From positions 1 to 64,000 of the forward strand of contig JADYYH010000073.1 in assembly GCA_020853775.1 (NCBI GenBank): a stretch of DNA of 64,000 nucleotides, written 5' to 3'. Numbering within the stretch: the first letter of the stretch is position 1; each line of letters starts with the position of its first letter. The DNA is from Nitrospira sp. (GTDB lineage: Bacteria > Nitrospirota > Nitrospiria > Nitrospirales > Nitrospiraceae). Shown here piece after piece: positions 1 through 8,355 of the stretch. Made by a program: the position numbers and the translations under genes. The notes beneath the pieces were generated by a model, which did not search any database, was not told the DNA's origin, and worked only from the letters and a program-made list of their open reading frames with translations.

Positions 1-63
1 CTGATGGCTCGACTGATGGGAACAATGATCCTGATGAGGCCTCGGCCCTCTGTGTCATGGTTC

Positions 64-125
64 GGACATTCTCAAAAGGGGCTCCCAATAGCTTTGTTGT
101 GCTCATCGTGAATAATGTGGGCTAA
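64..125. repeat. Degenerate dispersed intergenic repeat
   Basis: Two short elements lie here. GGACATTCTCAAAAGGGG at 64-81 resembles the GGATGCTCAAACGGGG element at 14231. ATGTGGGCTA at 115-124, preceded by GAATA, matches the right arm of the hairpin at 14446-14472. Finding both elements together at two sites suggests a degraded dispersed repeat. The rest of 1-221 shows no convincing gene; the only frame open from base 1 stops near 111 and does not read like a protein tail. Confidence 0.35.
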
Positions 126-221
126 GATCTGATGTGACTCCAAAAGGCGAGTTCAGATAGGAAGCTCATTGCCGCTGAGTGGCGGCGGTGCAACAGGCCC
201 TGACGCTATTTCGGTTCTCCT

Positions 222-713
222 CTACCCCTGCAATCGTCCCCACAGCTTCTCGAGCGTCTTGACGAACGCTTTACACTCCTGATCGCTCAGATCTGAAAAC
301 AGTTCTGCGACTTGCTCCTTATATTCCGTACAGCGCGGCGAGAGCTCGGTCATGACGTTGTCCGAAAGTTCGATCACGGTGGCCCGGCGATCCGTAGGAT
401 GGCGCCTCCGCACCACCAGTCCGTCGTTTTCCAGGGAATCGACCAACGCCGTCACATTCGTCGCCGTGACGCCGAGTTCCTTTTTGAGGTCGCTCATGAT
501 CCTCGGACCGCGTTCATGAATCGAGCTCAGAATGCGCAATCGCTGTGGAGAAAGCCCTTTCTCCACTAACAGCGACTCCGACCAGCGCTGATAGGCCGGG
601 GCAAAGCTCCACAACAGTTCTACCAACCGGTGCCGTGGCACCGTCGAGATGCAGGGAGAGACGGATGACCGCTCCTTCACTTTGACTCGTGGAGCAACTT
701 TGACACGTTTCAT
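222..713 (-). CDS. MarR-family transcriptional regulator
   Basis: A 163-residue winged-helix regulator, probably a repressor of the divergent RND efflux genes that begin at 899. The central part carries the MarR DNA-binding layout: a helix around PQRLRILSSI, a recognition helix around GVTATNVTALVDSLENDG, and a basic wing RRRHPTDRRAT. The helices on either side would form the dimer interface. The start is uncertain. I chose the ATG at 713; a TTG at 752 would add 13 residues but lies against the AT-rich operator-like region and lacks a good ribosome site. Divergence from a pump operon is the usual MarR arrangement. The ligand cannot be told from sequence. Confidence 0.85.
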   Translation of the reverse strand: MKRVKVAPRVKVKERSSVSPCISTVPRHRLVELLWSFAPAYQRWSESLLVEKGLSPQRLRILSSIHERGPRIMSDLKKELGVTATNVTALVDSLENDGLVVRRRHPTDRRATVIELSDNVMTELSPRCTEYKEQVAELFSDLSDQECKAFVKTLEKLWGRLQG

Positions 714-747
714 CGTGCTGATACCGTACTTCAACCAAGCAGCACCT

Positions 748-815
748 TTCAATCATAAATTATTCATAAATACATCATTCATATATTGACTATGTTTCAC
801 GGCGTGCCCGATACT
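748..815. promoter_or_regulatory. Putative RND promoter with MarR operator repeats
   Basis: The divergent gap is strikingly AT-rich compared with its surroundings. It contains two 13-bp direct repeats that agree at 11 positions, ATTATTCATAAAT (759-771) and ATCATTCATATAT (774-786), and a weaker third copy begins at 748. TATTCATAAATA inside the first copy is a near palindrome. A possible promoter for the plus-strand pump overlaps them: TTGACT at 786-791 and GATACT at 810-815 with an 18-bp spacer. MarR binding here is inferred from position and symmetry. Confidence 0.4.
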
Positions 816-898
816 GCACGATGAGGGGTGAAGAACACATCCCGATGAACTCTTGCACTGACGTCATCATTCACCATCGATAATCCCACAGGTACACT

Positions 899-2068
899 AT
901 GCGCACGATCCGATATACATCCTGGTTGCTGGCAACGCTCCTGACCGCAGCCGGCTGCAACAACGAACAGGCCAGCAGCGGCGGCCAAGCGCCGCCGCCT
1001 CCTGAGGTCGGGGTCGCGCACGTGATCTCGAAATCGGTCCAACAATGGGACGAGTACACGGGCCGCATCAGCGCCATCGACACGGTCGAATTGCGCCCAC
1101 GCGCCAGCGGCTACGTGCAGCGAGTGGCCTACAAAGAAGGCCAGGATGTCAAAAAGGGAGATCTGATGTTCCAGATCGACCCTCGTCCGTACCGCGCCGC
1201 ATTGGAAAATGCCCAGGCCCAACTGGCGCGTGCACGCGTGGCGCAGCAGTTGGAGACCATCCGCAATAAGCGCGCTCAGTCACTGATCAATGACAATGCG
1301 ATCTCGCACGAAGAACTCGATTTGCGGCGTGCCGCGCAGGCCCAAAGCGCGGCCGATGTGCATGCCGCCGAGGCCGCCGTGGCGACCGCCAAGCTCAACC
1401 TGTCCTTCACCGAGGTGCGGTCCCCGGTCTCGGGACGGGCGAGCCGAGCCTTGTTGACGGTGGGCAATCTCGCAACCGCCGATGAAACCCTGCTGACAAC
1501 GGTGGTATCGCAAGACCCGATGTACGTCTACTTCGATGCCGACGAAAACAGTTACCTGCGCTACAAGGAGCAGGAACGCAAGAACGAGCGCACCGCGCAG
1601 GACAACGCCGTACACGTCGGCCTCGCCAACGAAATCGGCTATCCGCATACCGGCAGAGTCGACTTCCTCGACAATCAGGTGAACCCCACCATCGGGACCG
1701 TACGCGCCCGCGCGGTGCTGTCCAATGCCGACCGTATCTTTACCCCCGGCTTGTTCGCGCGCGTGCAATTCGTCAGCGGCCAGAAAGCCCAAGCCCTCTT
1801 AGTCGACGACAAGGCCATTCTGACCGACCAGGATCGAAAATATGTGTATGCGGTCGACAAGGACGGGAAAGCACAACGCAAAGACGTCGTGGTGGGCGGC
1901 CTCGTCGACGGCTTACGGGTGGTGCGATCCGGGCTCGCGCCGGAGGACAGGATTGTCGTGGTCGGCCTGCAGAAAATTTTCTATCCCGGTATGCCGGTGA
2001 CGCCCGCCGAGGTCCCGATGGACAAACCATCGGCACCGGGCGCCCCTGCAGCCATGGCGGAAAAGTAG
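899..2068 (+). CDS. RND efflux periplasmic adaptor (AcrA/MexA type)
   Basis: Membrane-fusion subunit of a tripartite drug efflux pump, 389 residues, the usual size. The N-terminus is a lipoprotein signal with a lipobox ending LTAAGC near residue 19, so it should be lipid-anchored in the inner membrane. Then come the lipoyl-like hairpin (RPRASGYVQRVAYKEGQDV, about residues 70-90), a coiled-coil region, the second lipoyl half (FTEVRSPVSGRASR) and beta-barrel and membrane-proximal domains. The tail is Pro/Ala-rich. The permease gene begins 12 bp downstream, so the two are surely co-transcribed. No outer-membrane factor follows directly; the NodT-like protein at 11304 could serve both pumps. Confidence 0.93.
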   Translation: MRTIRYTSWLLATLLTAAGCNNEQASSGGQAPPPPEVGVAHVISKSVQQWDEYTGRISAIDTVELRPRASGYVQRVAYKEGQDVKKGDLMFQIDPRPYRAALENAQAQLARARVAQQLETIRNKRAQSLINDNAISHEELDLRRAAQAQSAADVHAAEAAVATAKLNLSFTEVRSPVSGRASRALLTVGNLATADETLLTTVVSQDPMYVYFDADENSYLRYKEQERKNERTAQDNAVHVGLANEIGYPHTGRVDFLDNQVNPTIGTVRARAVLSNADRIFTPGLFARVQFVSGQKAQALLVDDKAILTDQDRKYVYAVDKDGKAQRKDVVVGGLVDGLRVVRSGLAPEDRIVVVGLQKIFYPGMPVTPAEVPMDKPSAPGAPAAMAEK

Positions 2069-2080
2069 GGAGACGCCGCC

Positions 2081-5000
2081 ATGGACTTTTCCAAGTTTTT
2101 CATCGATCGGCCGATCTTCGCCGCGGTGTTGTCGATCGTCATCTTCGCCGCGGGGTTGATCGCCGTTCCCATCCTGCCGATCAGCGAATACCCCGAGGTC
2201 GTGCCGCCCGCCGTGATTGTGCGCGCCATCTACCCAGGTGCCAACCCTAAAGTGATTGCCGAAACCGTCTCCACGCCGCTGGAGGAACAGATCAACGGCG
2301 TCGAGAATATGATGTACATGAAGTCGGTCGCCGGCTCCGATGGCGTGCTCCAGATGACGATCACGTTCCGTCCCGGCACCGATCCGGATGCGGCGCAAGT
2401 GCAGGTGCAGAACCGCGTCAGCCAGGCCTTGTCGCGGCTGCCGTCGGAAGTGGTCAGCCTCGGCGTGACGACGCAGAAACAGTCACCGACGTTTTTGGTG
2501 ATGGTCCAGCTGCTTTCGCCTGAGGGCAAATACGACGCGCTCTACCTGCGCAACTACGCCAACATCAAAATCAAAGACGAACTGGCTCGTCTGCCCGGTG
2601 TGGGCCAGGTCCAGATTTTCGGCAGCGGCGACTATGCGATGCGTATCTGGCTCAACCCCGACAAAATCGCATCGCGCGGGCTGACTGCCGGCGACGTCGT
2701 CGCCGCGGTGCGGGAGCAAAACATCCAGGTTTCAGCCGGGCAACTTGGCGCAGAACCGATCGCCAAAGATACGGACTTCCTCATCTCCATCAATGCCCAG
2801 GGCCGCCTGCGCACGGCTCAAGAGTTCGGCAACGTCGTGTTGAAAATCGGGGCCGGCGGCGAGGTCGTCCGTCTCTCCGACGTGGCACGTATCGAACTCG
2901 GCGCCAACGACTATACGTTGCGCGGACAACTTGATAATCAGGATGCGCCCCCCATCGGGATCTTCCAAGCTCCCGGCGCGAACGCGCTGACCGTTCGCGA
3001 CGCCGTGATCGCCAAGATGGAAGAACTCAAGACACGCTTTCCCCCCGGCCTCACCTACCGCTCGGACTACGACACCACGGTGTTCGTGCGTGACTCGATC
3101 CAGGCCGTCGTCCAGACGCTGATGGAAGCGATTCTGCTCGTCGTGCTCGTCGTGATCCTGTTCCTGCAGACCTGGCGCGCATCCATCATTCCGCTGATCG
3201 CCGTCCCGGTTTCGGTGGTCGGCACGTTCGCCGCGTTATACCTCTTTGGCTTTTCGATCAATACCCTCACCCTCTTCGGTCTCGTCCTTGCGATCGGCAT
3301 CGTGGTGGATGACGCAATCGTGGTAGTGGAAAACGTCGAACGCAACATCGAGGAAGGCCGCACGCCGCTTCAGGCGGCGCACCAGGCGATGCAGGAAGTG
3401 TCGGGCCCGATCGTGGCAATCGCACTCGTATTGTGCGCCGTATTCGTGCCGATGGCGTTTCTCAGCGGCGTCACCGGCCAGTTCTACAAACAGTTCGCTG
3501 TGACCATCGCCATCTCGACGGTGATCTCGGCAATCAATTCACTCACGCTCTCGCCGGCGTTGGCGGCAAAGCTACTGAAAAGCCATGGGACGAAGAAGGA
3601 TGCGCTTTCGCGATTGATCGAGCGTCTGTTCGGCTGGGTGTTCCGCCCGTTCAATCGCTTTTTCAAGGCCAGCTCCAATGGGTATCAGGGCACCGTCTCG
3701 CGCACGCTGACGCATCGCGGTTCTGTCTTTGCCGTGTATGCCCTGCTGCTGGTCGTCACGGGCATGCTCTTCCAAGCGGTGCCTCGCGGCTTCATTCCCA
3801 CTCAGGACAAGTTGTATCTGATGGCCGGGGTGAAACTGCCGGAAGGCGCCTCGCTCGACCGTACAGATGCGGTGTTACGCCAGGTCGTCGCGATCAGCAA
3901 AACGGTGGACGGCATCGCCCACGTCGTGGCCATGACCGGGCTGAATCCGTTACAGTTTACGAATACGCCCAACTACGGCATCGCTTTTCTCATCTTGAAG
4001 CCGTTCGACGAACGCCACCGCAGCGCCAAGGAGATCAGCGAGGAGATGAATCAAAAGATCTCCGCCATCAAGGAAGGCATCACCTTCGTCTTAATGCCGC
4101 CGCCGATTCTGGGGCTTGGCAACGGCGCCGGGTATGGGCTCTTCGTGGAAGACCGGGCTGGACTCGGCTTCGGGGCGCTGCAAAATGCCGTCGCCGGCCT
4201 GCAGGGCGCGGTCATGCAGACGCCGGGGATGGGATACCCGATTTCCGGTTATCAGGCTAACGTGCCGCAGCTCGACGCCGAGGTGGACCGCATCAAGACC
4301 AAGACGCAGGGCATTGCCTTGACGGATTTGTTCGCGACGATGCAGATCTACCTCGGTTCCGCCTATGTCAACGACTTCAACCTGTTCGGCCGCACCTGGC
4401 GGGTCTATGCGCAGGCCGACGGCGATTTTCGCGGCAAGGTCGAAGACATCGCCAATCTGAAAACGCGGAATGCTCGCGGCGAAATGGTCCCCATCGGCTC
4501 GATGGTGAAATTCAGCCAAACGTATGGGCCAGATCCGGTGCTGCGCTATAACGGCTATCCTGCTGCCGATTTCATGGGGGAAGCCGATCCCACCCAGTTT
4601 TCGTCGGCACAAGCAATGGACACGATTCGCGACATCGCCGGGAAGGTGCTGCCGAACGGCATGACGATCGAATGGACCGATTTGAGTTTTCAGGAAGCGT
4701 CACAAGGACGGGCGGCCCTGTTGGTGTTCCCCGTGGCCATCTTGTTGGCCTTCCTCGTCCTCGCGGCCCTCTATGAGTCCTGGACCCTCCCGCTGGCGGT
4801 CATCTTGATCGTGCCGATGTGCATGCTCTGCGCGTTGGCCGGCGTCAAACTCACCGGAGGCGACAACAATACCTTCGTGCAGGTCGGCCTGGTGGTGCTG
4901 ATGGGGTTGGCGTGCAAGAACGCGATCCTGATCGTCGAATTTGCGCGCGAGTTGGAACTGCAGGGCAAGGGCATCGTGGAAGCCGCGCTCGAAGCCTGTC

Positions 5001-5278
5001 GTCTGCGGCTACGCCCGATCGTGATGACGTCGGTCGCCTTCATCGCGGGCACGATTCCGCTCGTGCTCTCCCACGGCGCCGGTGCGGAGGTGCGCTCAGC
5101 CACAGGCGTCACCGTCTTTGCGGGTATGATCGGCGTGACGCTGTTCGGCCTGTTTCTGACACCGGTGTTTTATGTCGGCCTGCGCTTGCTTTCAGGGCGC
5201 AAACTGATCAGGCATGATGAAGGAATGGAGCAAAAATCGCCGGGAAGCGAATTGCGGCGGGTGGAACATCCGCATTGA
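2081..5278 (+). CDS. RND multidrug efflux permease (HAE1/AcrB type)
   Basis: Inner-membrane proton-driven exporter of 1065 residues, a full-length HAE1 permease. The N-terminus FFIDRPIFAAVLSIVI is the characteristic first transmembrane segment. Two large periplasmic loops alternate with two bundles of six transmembrane helices. The proton-relay residues are intact: the Asp pair at about 410-411 in GIVVDDAIVVVEN (TM4) and the Lys at about 946 in GLACKNAIL (TM10). It has a purine-rich ribosome site (GGGAGACG) and sits directly behind its adaptor. Likely substrates are hydrophobic drugs or bile-salt-like compounds, but specificity cannot be read from sequence. MarR control from 222-713 is likely. 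Confidence 0.96.
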   Translation: MDFSKFFIDRPIFAAVLSIVIFAAGLIAVPILPISEYPEVVPPAVIVRAIYPGANPKVIAETVSTPLEEQINGVENMMYMKSVAGSDGVLQMTITFRPGTDPDAAQVQVQNRVSQALSRLPSEVVSLGVTTQKQSPTFLVMVQLLSPEGKYDALYLRNYANIKIKDELARLPGVGQVQIFGSGDYAMRIWLNPDKIASRGLTAGDVVAAVREQNIQVSAGQLGAEPIAKDTDFLISINAQGRLRTAQEFGNVVLKIGAGGEVVRLSDVARIELGANDYTLRGQLDNQDAPPIGIFQAPGANALTVRDAVIAKMEELKTRFPPGLTYRSDYDTTVFVRDSIQAVVQTLMEAILLVVLVVILFLQTWRASIIPLIAVPVSVVGTFAALYLFGFSINTLTLFGLVLAIGIVVDDAIVVVENVERNIEEGRTPLQAAHQAMQEVSGPIVAIALVLCAVFVPMAFLSGVTGQFYKQFAVTIAISTVISAINSLTLSPALAAKLLKSHGTKKDALSRLIERLFGWVFRPFNRFFKASSNGYQGTVSRTLTHRGSVFAVYALLLVVTGMLFQAVPRGFIPTQDKLYLMAGVKLPEGASLDRTDAVLRQVVAISKTVDGIAHVVAMTGLNPLQFTNTPNYGIAFLILKPFDERHRSAKEISEEMNQKISAIKEGITFVLMPPPILGLGNGAGYGLFVEDRAGLGFGALQNAVAGLQGAVMQTPGMGYPISGYQANVPQLDAEVDRIKTKTQGIALTDLFATMQIYLGSAYVNDFNLFGRTWRVYAQADGDFRGKVEDIANLKTRNARGEMVPIGSMVKFSQTYGPDPVLRYNGYPAADFMGEADPTQFSSAQAMDTIRDIAGKVLPNGMTIEWTDLSFQEASQGRAALLVFPVAILLAFLVLAALYESWTLPLAVILIVPMCMLCALAGVKLTGGDNNTFVQVGLVVLMGLACKNAILIVEFARELELQGKGIVEAALEACRLRLRPIVMTSVAFIAGTIPLVLSHGAGAEVRSATGVTVFAGMIGVTLFGLFLTPVFYVGLRLLSGRKLIRHDEGMEQKSPGSELRRVEHPH

Positions 5279-5298
5279 GCGGAGCATTCCCTTGACGC

Positions 5299-6117
5299 CT
5301 ATGGCGCAGTGCGCCTACTCGCGACCGCTCCTTCAAATGCTGACACTGGTTCGAATCCGTATTTGAGCAAGAGTTTCTGGATGCGGGGGCTTGCAATGAA
5401 GTTGAAAAAATTCTCCGCAACCGGACGCCCCTCGTCTCGACAGGTCCACACCACCGCTTGTCCGAACTGAACAGGCAATGCGCTTCCGGTGGGGCCCTCT
5501 TCGATGATACGCACCAGCCCGCTGTTGCGAATGGCATCTACGCGCGACACCACGCCCACATCCGCATCGCCTCTGTGCACCAGATCGATGACTTCTTCGT
5601 TATGTTGTGCCCGGATGAGGTGGAACAAATTTCTATAGGCAGGATCGAGCCGTCTCAACGCCCGGGCCGTGATCACTCCGACGGCCGATGTTTCGAGATC
5701 GCCGAGCGCAATCCGAGTTCCCCGTTCCGACAGCACATCGTGAAATGAAATCGGTGTGGCCTGAGAAGCCGCCGACATGACGAGGACAAGAGAGGTCCGC
5801 GCATACACCTGCGAACCACCGCTCAGAACCAGTCCTTTTTTTTGCAATCGGTCGATGTCTTCGGCTGCCGACAGCATCACATCAATCTGCGCGCCCTGTT
5901 CAACCCGGCGGCGCAAGACCTGCGACGAGCCGTACTCGACCCGTACCGTCGTTCCATATTCGCTTTCGAACATCGGCAGAATCTCTTCGAATGCTCCCTT
6001 CAAACTATAGGCCGCCCCGATGGTGAGACCTTCAGCCCGGGCAGGCTCGCTTGTCACCATGCCACAGACAAGTCCTCCAATCGCCAATGCCATGCTGAAC
6101 GTCTTGATTCCCGCCAT
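5299..6117 (-). CDS. modA: ModA-like extracytoplasmic substrate-binding protein
   Basis: A 272-residue periplasmic binding protein of the molybdate/tungstate ModA family. It has an N-terminal signal peptide ending near PARAEG, then the family features SLKGAFEEI, EYGSSQVLRRRVEQGAQIDV and the late ALGDLETSAVG region. The mature domain is a normal two-lobe size. It is an orphan here: no ModB permease or ModC ATPase lies within the window, and it converges on the RND permease with only 20 bp between stop codons. It might serve a transporter encoded elsewhere or bind another oxyanion. The family call is good; the ligand is inference. Confidence 0.85.
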   Translation of the reverse strand: MAGIKTFSMALAIGGLVCGMVTSEPARAEGLTIGAAYSLKGAFEEILPMFESEYGTTVRVEYGSSQVLRRRVEQGAQIDVMLSAAEDIDRLQKKGLVLSGGSQVYARTSLVLVMSAASQATPISFHDVLSERGTRIALGDLETSAVGVITARALRRLDPAYRNLFHLIRAQHNEEVIDLVHRGDADVGVVSRVDAIRNSGLVRIIEEGPTGSALPVQFGQAVVWTCRDEGRPVAENFFNFIASPRIQKLLLKYGFEPVSAFEGAVASRRTAP

Positions 6118-6855
6118 TGTGATTCCTTTCCCTTCCCCGGCTTCAGACTCTTTTCAATAGACTCAGGCAACCATTCACCCGGCCGGATCAGCCAGCCGCT
6201 TCGATCACCCAGCCTCACCTAGCGTACCCATCAAGATCGGTGCCAGCCTTTCGCATACCACCTTGGGAACGGACAGTATGAGATTTCCGGCGCATCCCTT
6301 TGCGTCCTGCAGTGAATCGCGTGCGCCGATGCCCGGCATCCCTGACGTCTCAGCGCGGTGAAATCGTGAAACTTCGCACGGTACGCTCAGTGCGAATATG
6401 CCCGGTGCCGGTGTTCACGACGTCGGTCTACACAAAACACGCAGGCTCGTACAGAGCTTGCGAGGTCCACCAATCGGACGGGGCCTGGGGAAAATCCTCT
6501 CGCATCTCTTGCCTCTCTCCAGAGTGCGACCTGCTAGATGGCTCACCTTCGACAGCCGGCGCCGATGCCGAGACCGTCCGCGACGAGCTAGGAACGAAGC
6601 CGCCCCATCCATAACTCAAGCCGGCAATTCCCAGCAATTCAATGGGCGGAACAATCGTCCGCGGCCGGTCTCCCGAGCGACACTCCTCCACGGCAAGGAC
6701 TTTGCTCTACGCAGAGGTAGCATCTTCTATGGAGACCTGGATCGATGATGTCTCAGTGAGTGCCCCTCTCGTCGATGGGACGACACTGCTTCCGAATGGC
6801 GGCGCGAAAGAGCCGCGCTTCGGGAGATAGAAGCGGCGGTTCGAGGAGTCATGTC
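6118..6855. other. Long intergenic region without a convincing gene
   Basis: About 740 bp between the ModA-like gene and the second RND operon, which point away from each other. It should hold promoters for both. Several ORFs of about 60-115 codons exist on both strands, but none looks like a known family. The most protein-like is a minus-strand GTG ORF at 6428-6691 (87 codons), which I do not accept as a gene. I could not identify a strong sigma-70 promoter or a terminator here. Confidence 0.5.
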
Positions 6856-8355
6856 ATGAATGCCATCGTCCTCATTGCCCTGCGCAGGCCCTACACCTTC
6901 GTCGTGATGTCCATCCTCATCGTCCTGTTGGGAGGCCTCACGGTCCTCCACATGCCGACCGACGTCTTCCCGAATATTACGATTCCCGTTACCTCTGTGG
7001 TCTGGATCTATTCCGGTCTGTTGCCCCAACAGGTGGAAGGCCGCATCACGTATCTCTTCGAACGGTTCCTCACCTCGACGGTGGAAGGGATCAAGTACAT
7101 TCATAGCCACTCCTATTTCGGCAGCAGCATTACCAATATTTCGCTTCAAGACGGAGTCGACGTCGGACGGGCTGAAGCGGATATCGTGGGCATCGCCCAA
7201 AATGTGGTCAAGGCGCTGCCGCCCGATATTTCCCCGCCCATGGTCATGCGTCTCGCCCCGTCTTCAATCCCCGTGGCCATGTTGGAGATCAGCTCCGAAC
7301 ACCTCACCCCGGCGGAGCTCTACAACCTTGCCTACATGCGAATCCGCCCGTTGCTCGTGACCGTGCCGGGGATTGTGCTTCCGCATCCTTACGGGGGGCA
7401 GGATATGCAGGTCATGGTCAACCTCGACCAGCAGAAGCTGCTCGCGCGACACCTGACGCCGGCGGACATTCACGAGAGCCTCATGAAACAATACCTGGTG
7501 CTCCCCGCCGGCGACATTAAGATCAAATCCACCGACTGGATCGTGCAGACGAATGCATCACCGATGAAAATCGACCACTTCGGCGACATCCCGGTAAAGC
7601 GGGAAGGCAACGCGTTCGTCTATCTACGCGATGTGGCCACCGTGAAACTCATGGGCCGCGTGCAACAGAACTCGGTGCTCGTAAAAGGCAAACAGACCGT
7701 CATCATCGTCGCCATGAAAAGCACGGAAGCTTCGACGTTGGATGTCGTCGACGGCATCAAAAAAATGATCCCACGCGCCCAGCAAATCTCCCCGGAAGGC
7801 GTGCGCATCAGACTCCTCGACGACGCCTCGACCTTCGTGAAGGATTCGATTTCCGATGTCATGCATGAAATGGCGACCGCCGGCGCACTGGTGGGGGTGA
7901 TCGTGCTGTTGTTGCTCGGCTCCTGGCGCGCCACGGTCATCGTGTGGACGTCGATCCCGCTGTCGATCCTGACCGCCATCATGGGTCTGCATATGCTGGG
8001 CGAAACGATCAACGTCATGACCTTGGGCGGGCTGGCGCTCGCCGTCGGCATTCTGGTCGACGACGCCACGGTGATGATCGAGAACATCGACCGGCACCTC
8101 GAAATGCGCAAACCGCTGGAAGCAGCCATCATCGATGCCGCGAATCAAATTGTTGTGCCGACGCTCGTCGCCACCCTCTGCATCGCCATCGTGTGGTTCC
8201 CGCTGTTCAAGCTTGGGGGTGTTGCCGGTTATCTCTTCAAACCCATGGCGGAGGCGATCATCATCGCGATGTTGGCTTCGTTCATCCTCTCGCGCACGCT
8301 GGTACCGACCATGGCAAAATATCTGATGAAGGGCCACCATGTCCCAGCCGCATGA
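6856..8355 (+). CDS. RND efflux permease, N-terminal half
   Basis: 499 residues covering the first half of an AcrB-like permease: TM1 (RRPYTFVVMSILIVLLGG), the first periplasmic loop, and TM2-TM6, ending just after TM6 at LVPTMAKYLMKGHH. The proton-relay Asp pair is present at residues 402-403 in GILVDDATVMIEN. I chose the ATG at 6856 because family similarity begins there and GAGGAGTC precedes it; the frame is open further upstream to 6760. The reading frame stops in the cytoplasmic linker between the two halves, and the C-terminal half follows in another frame with a 17-bp overlap. This is either a real two-subunit permease or one frameshifted gene. Confidence 0.88.
   Translation: MNAIVLIALRRPYTFVVMSILIVLLGGLTVLHMPTDVFPNITIPVTSVVWIYSGLLPQQVEGRITYLFERFLTSTVEGIKYIHSHSYFGSSITNISLQDGVDVGRAEADIVGIAQNVVKALPPDISPPMVMRLAPSSIPVAMLEISSEHLTPAELYNLAYMRIRPLLVTVPGIVLPHPYGGQDMQVMVNLDQQKLLARHLTPADIHESLMKQYLVLPAGDIKIKSTDWIVQTNASPMKIDHFGDIPVKREGNAFVYLRDVATVKLMGRVQQNSVLVKGKQTVIIVAMKSTEASTLDVVDGIKKMIPRAQQISPEGVRIRLLDDASTFVKDSISDVMHEMATAGALVGVIVLLLLGSWRATVIVWTSIPLSILTAIMGLHMLGETINVMTLGGLALAVGILVDDATVMIENIDRHLEMRKPLEAAIIDAANQIVVPTLVATLCIAIVWFPLFKLGGVAGYLFKPMAEAIIIAMLASFILSRTLVPTMAKYLMKGHHVPAA

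Noticed and set aside
6428..6691. Minus-strand GTG ORF of 87 codons in the long intergenic gap
   Set aside because: It reads somewhat like a protein, but has no signal peptide, no domain and no strong ribosome site. I could not tell it from chance.
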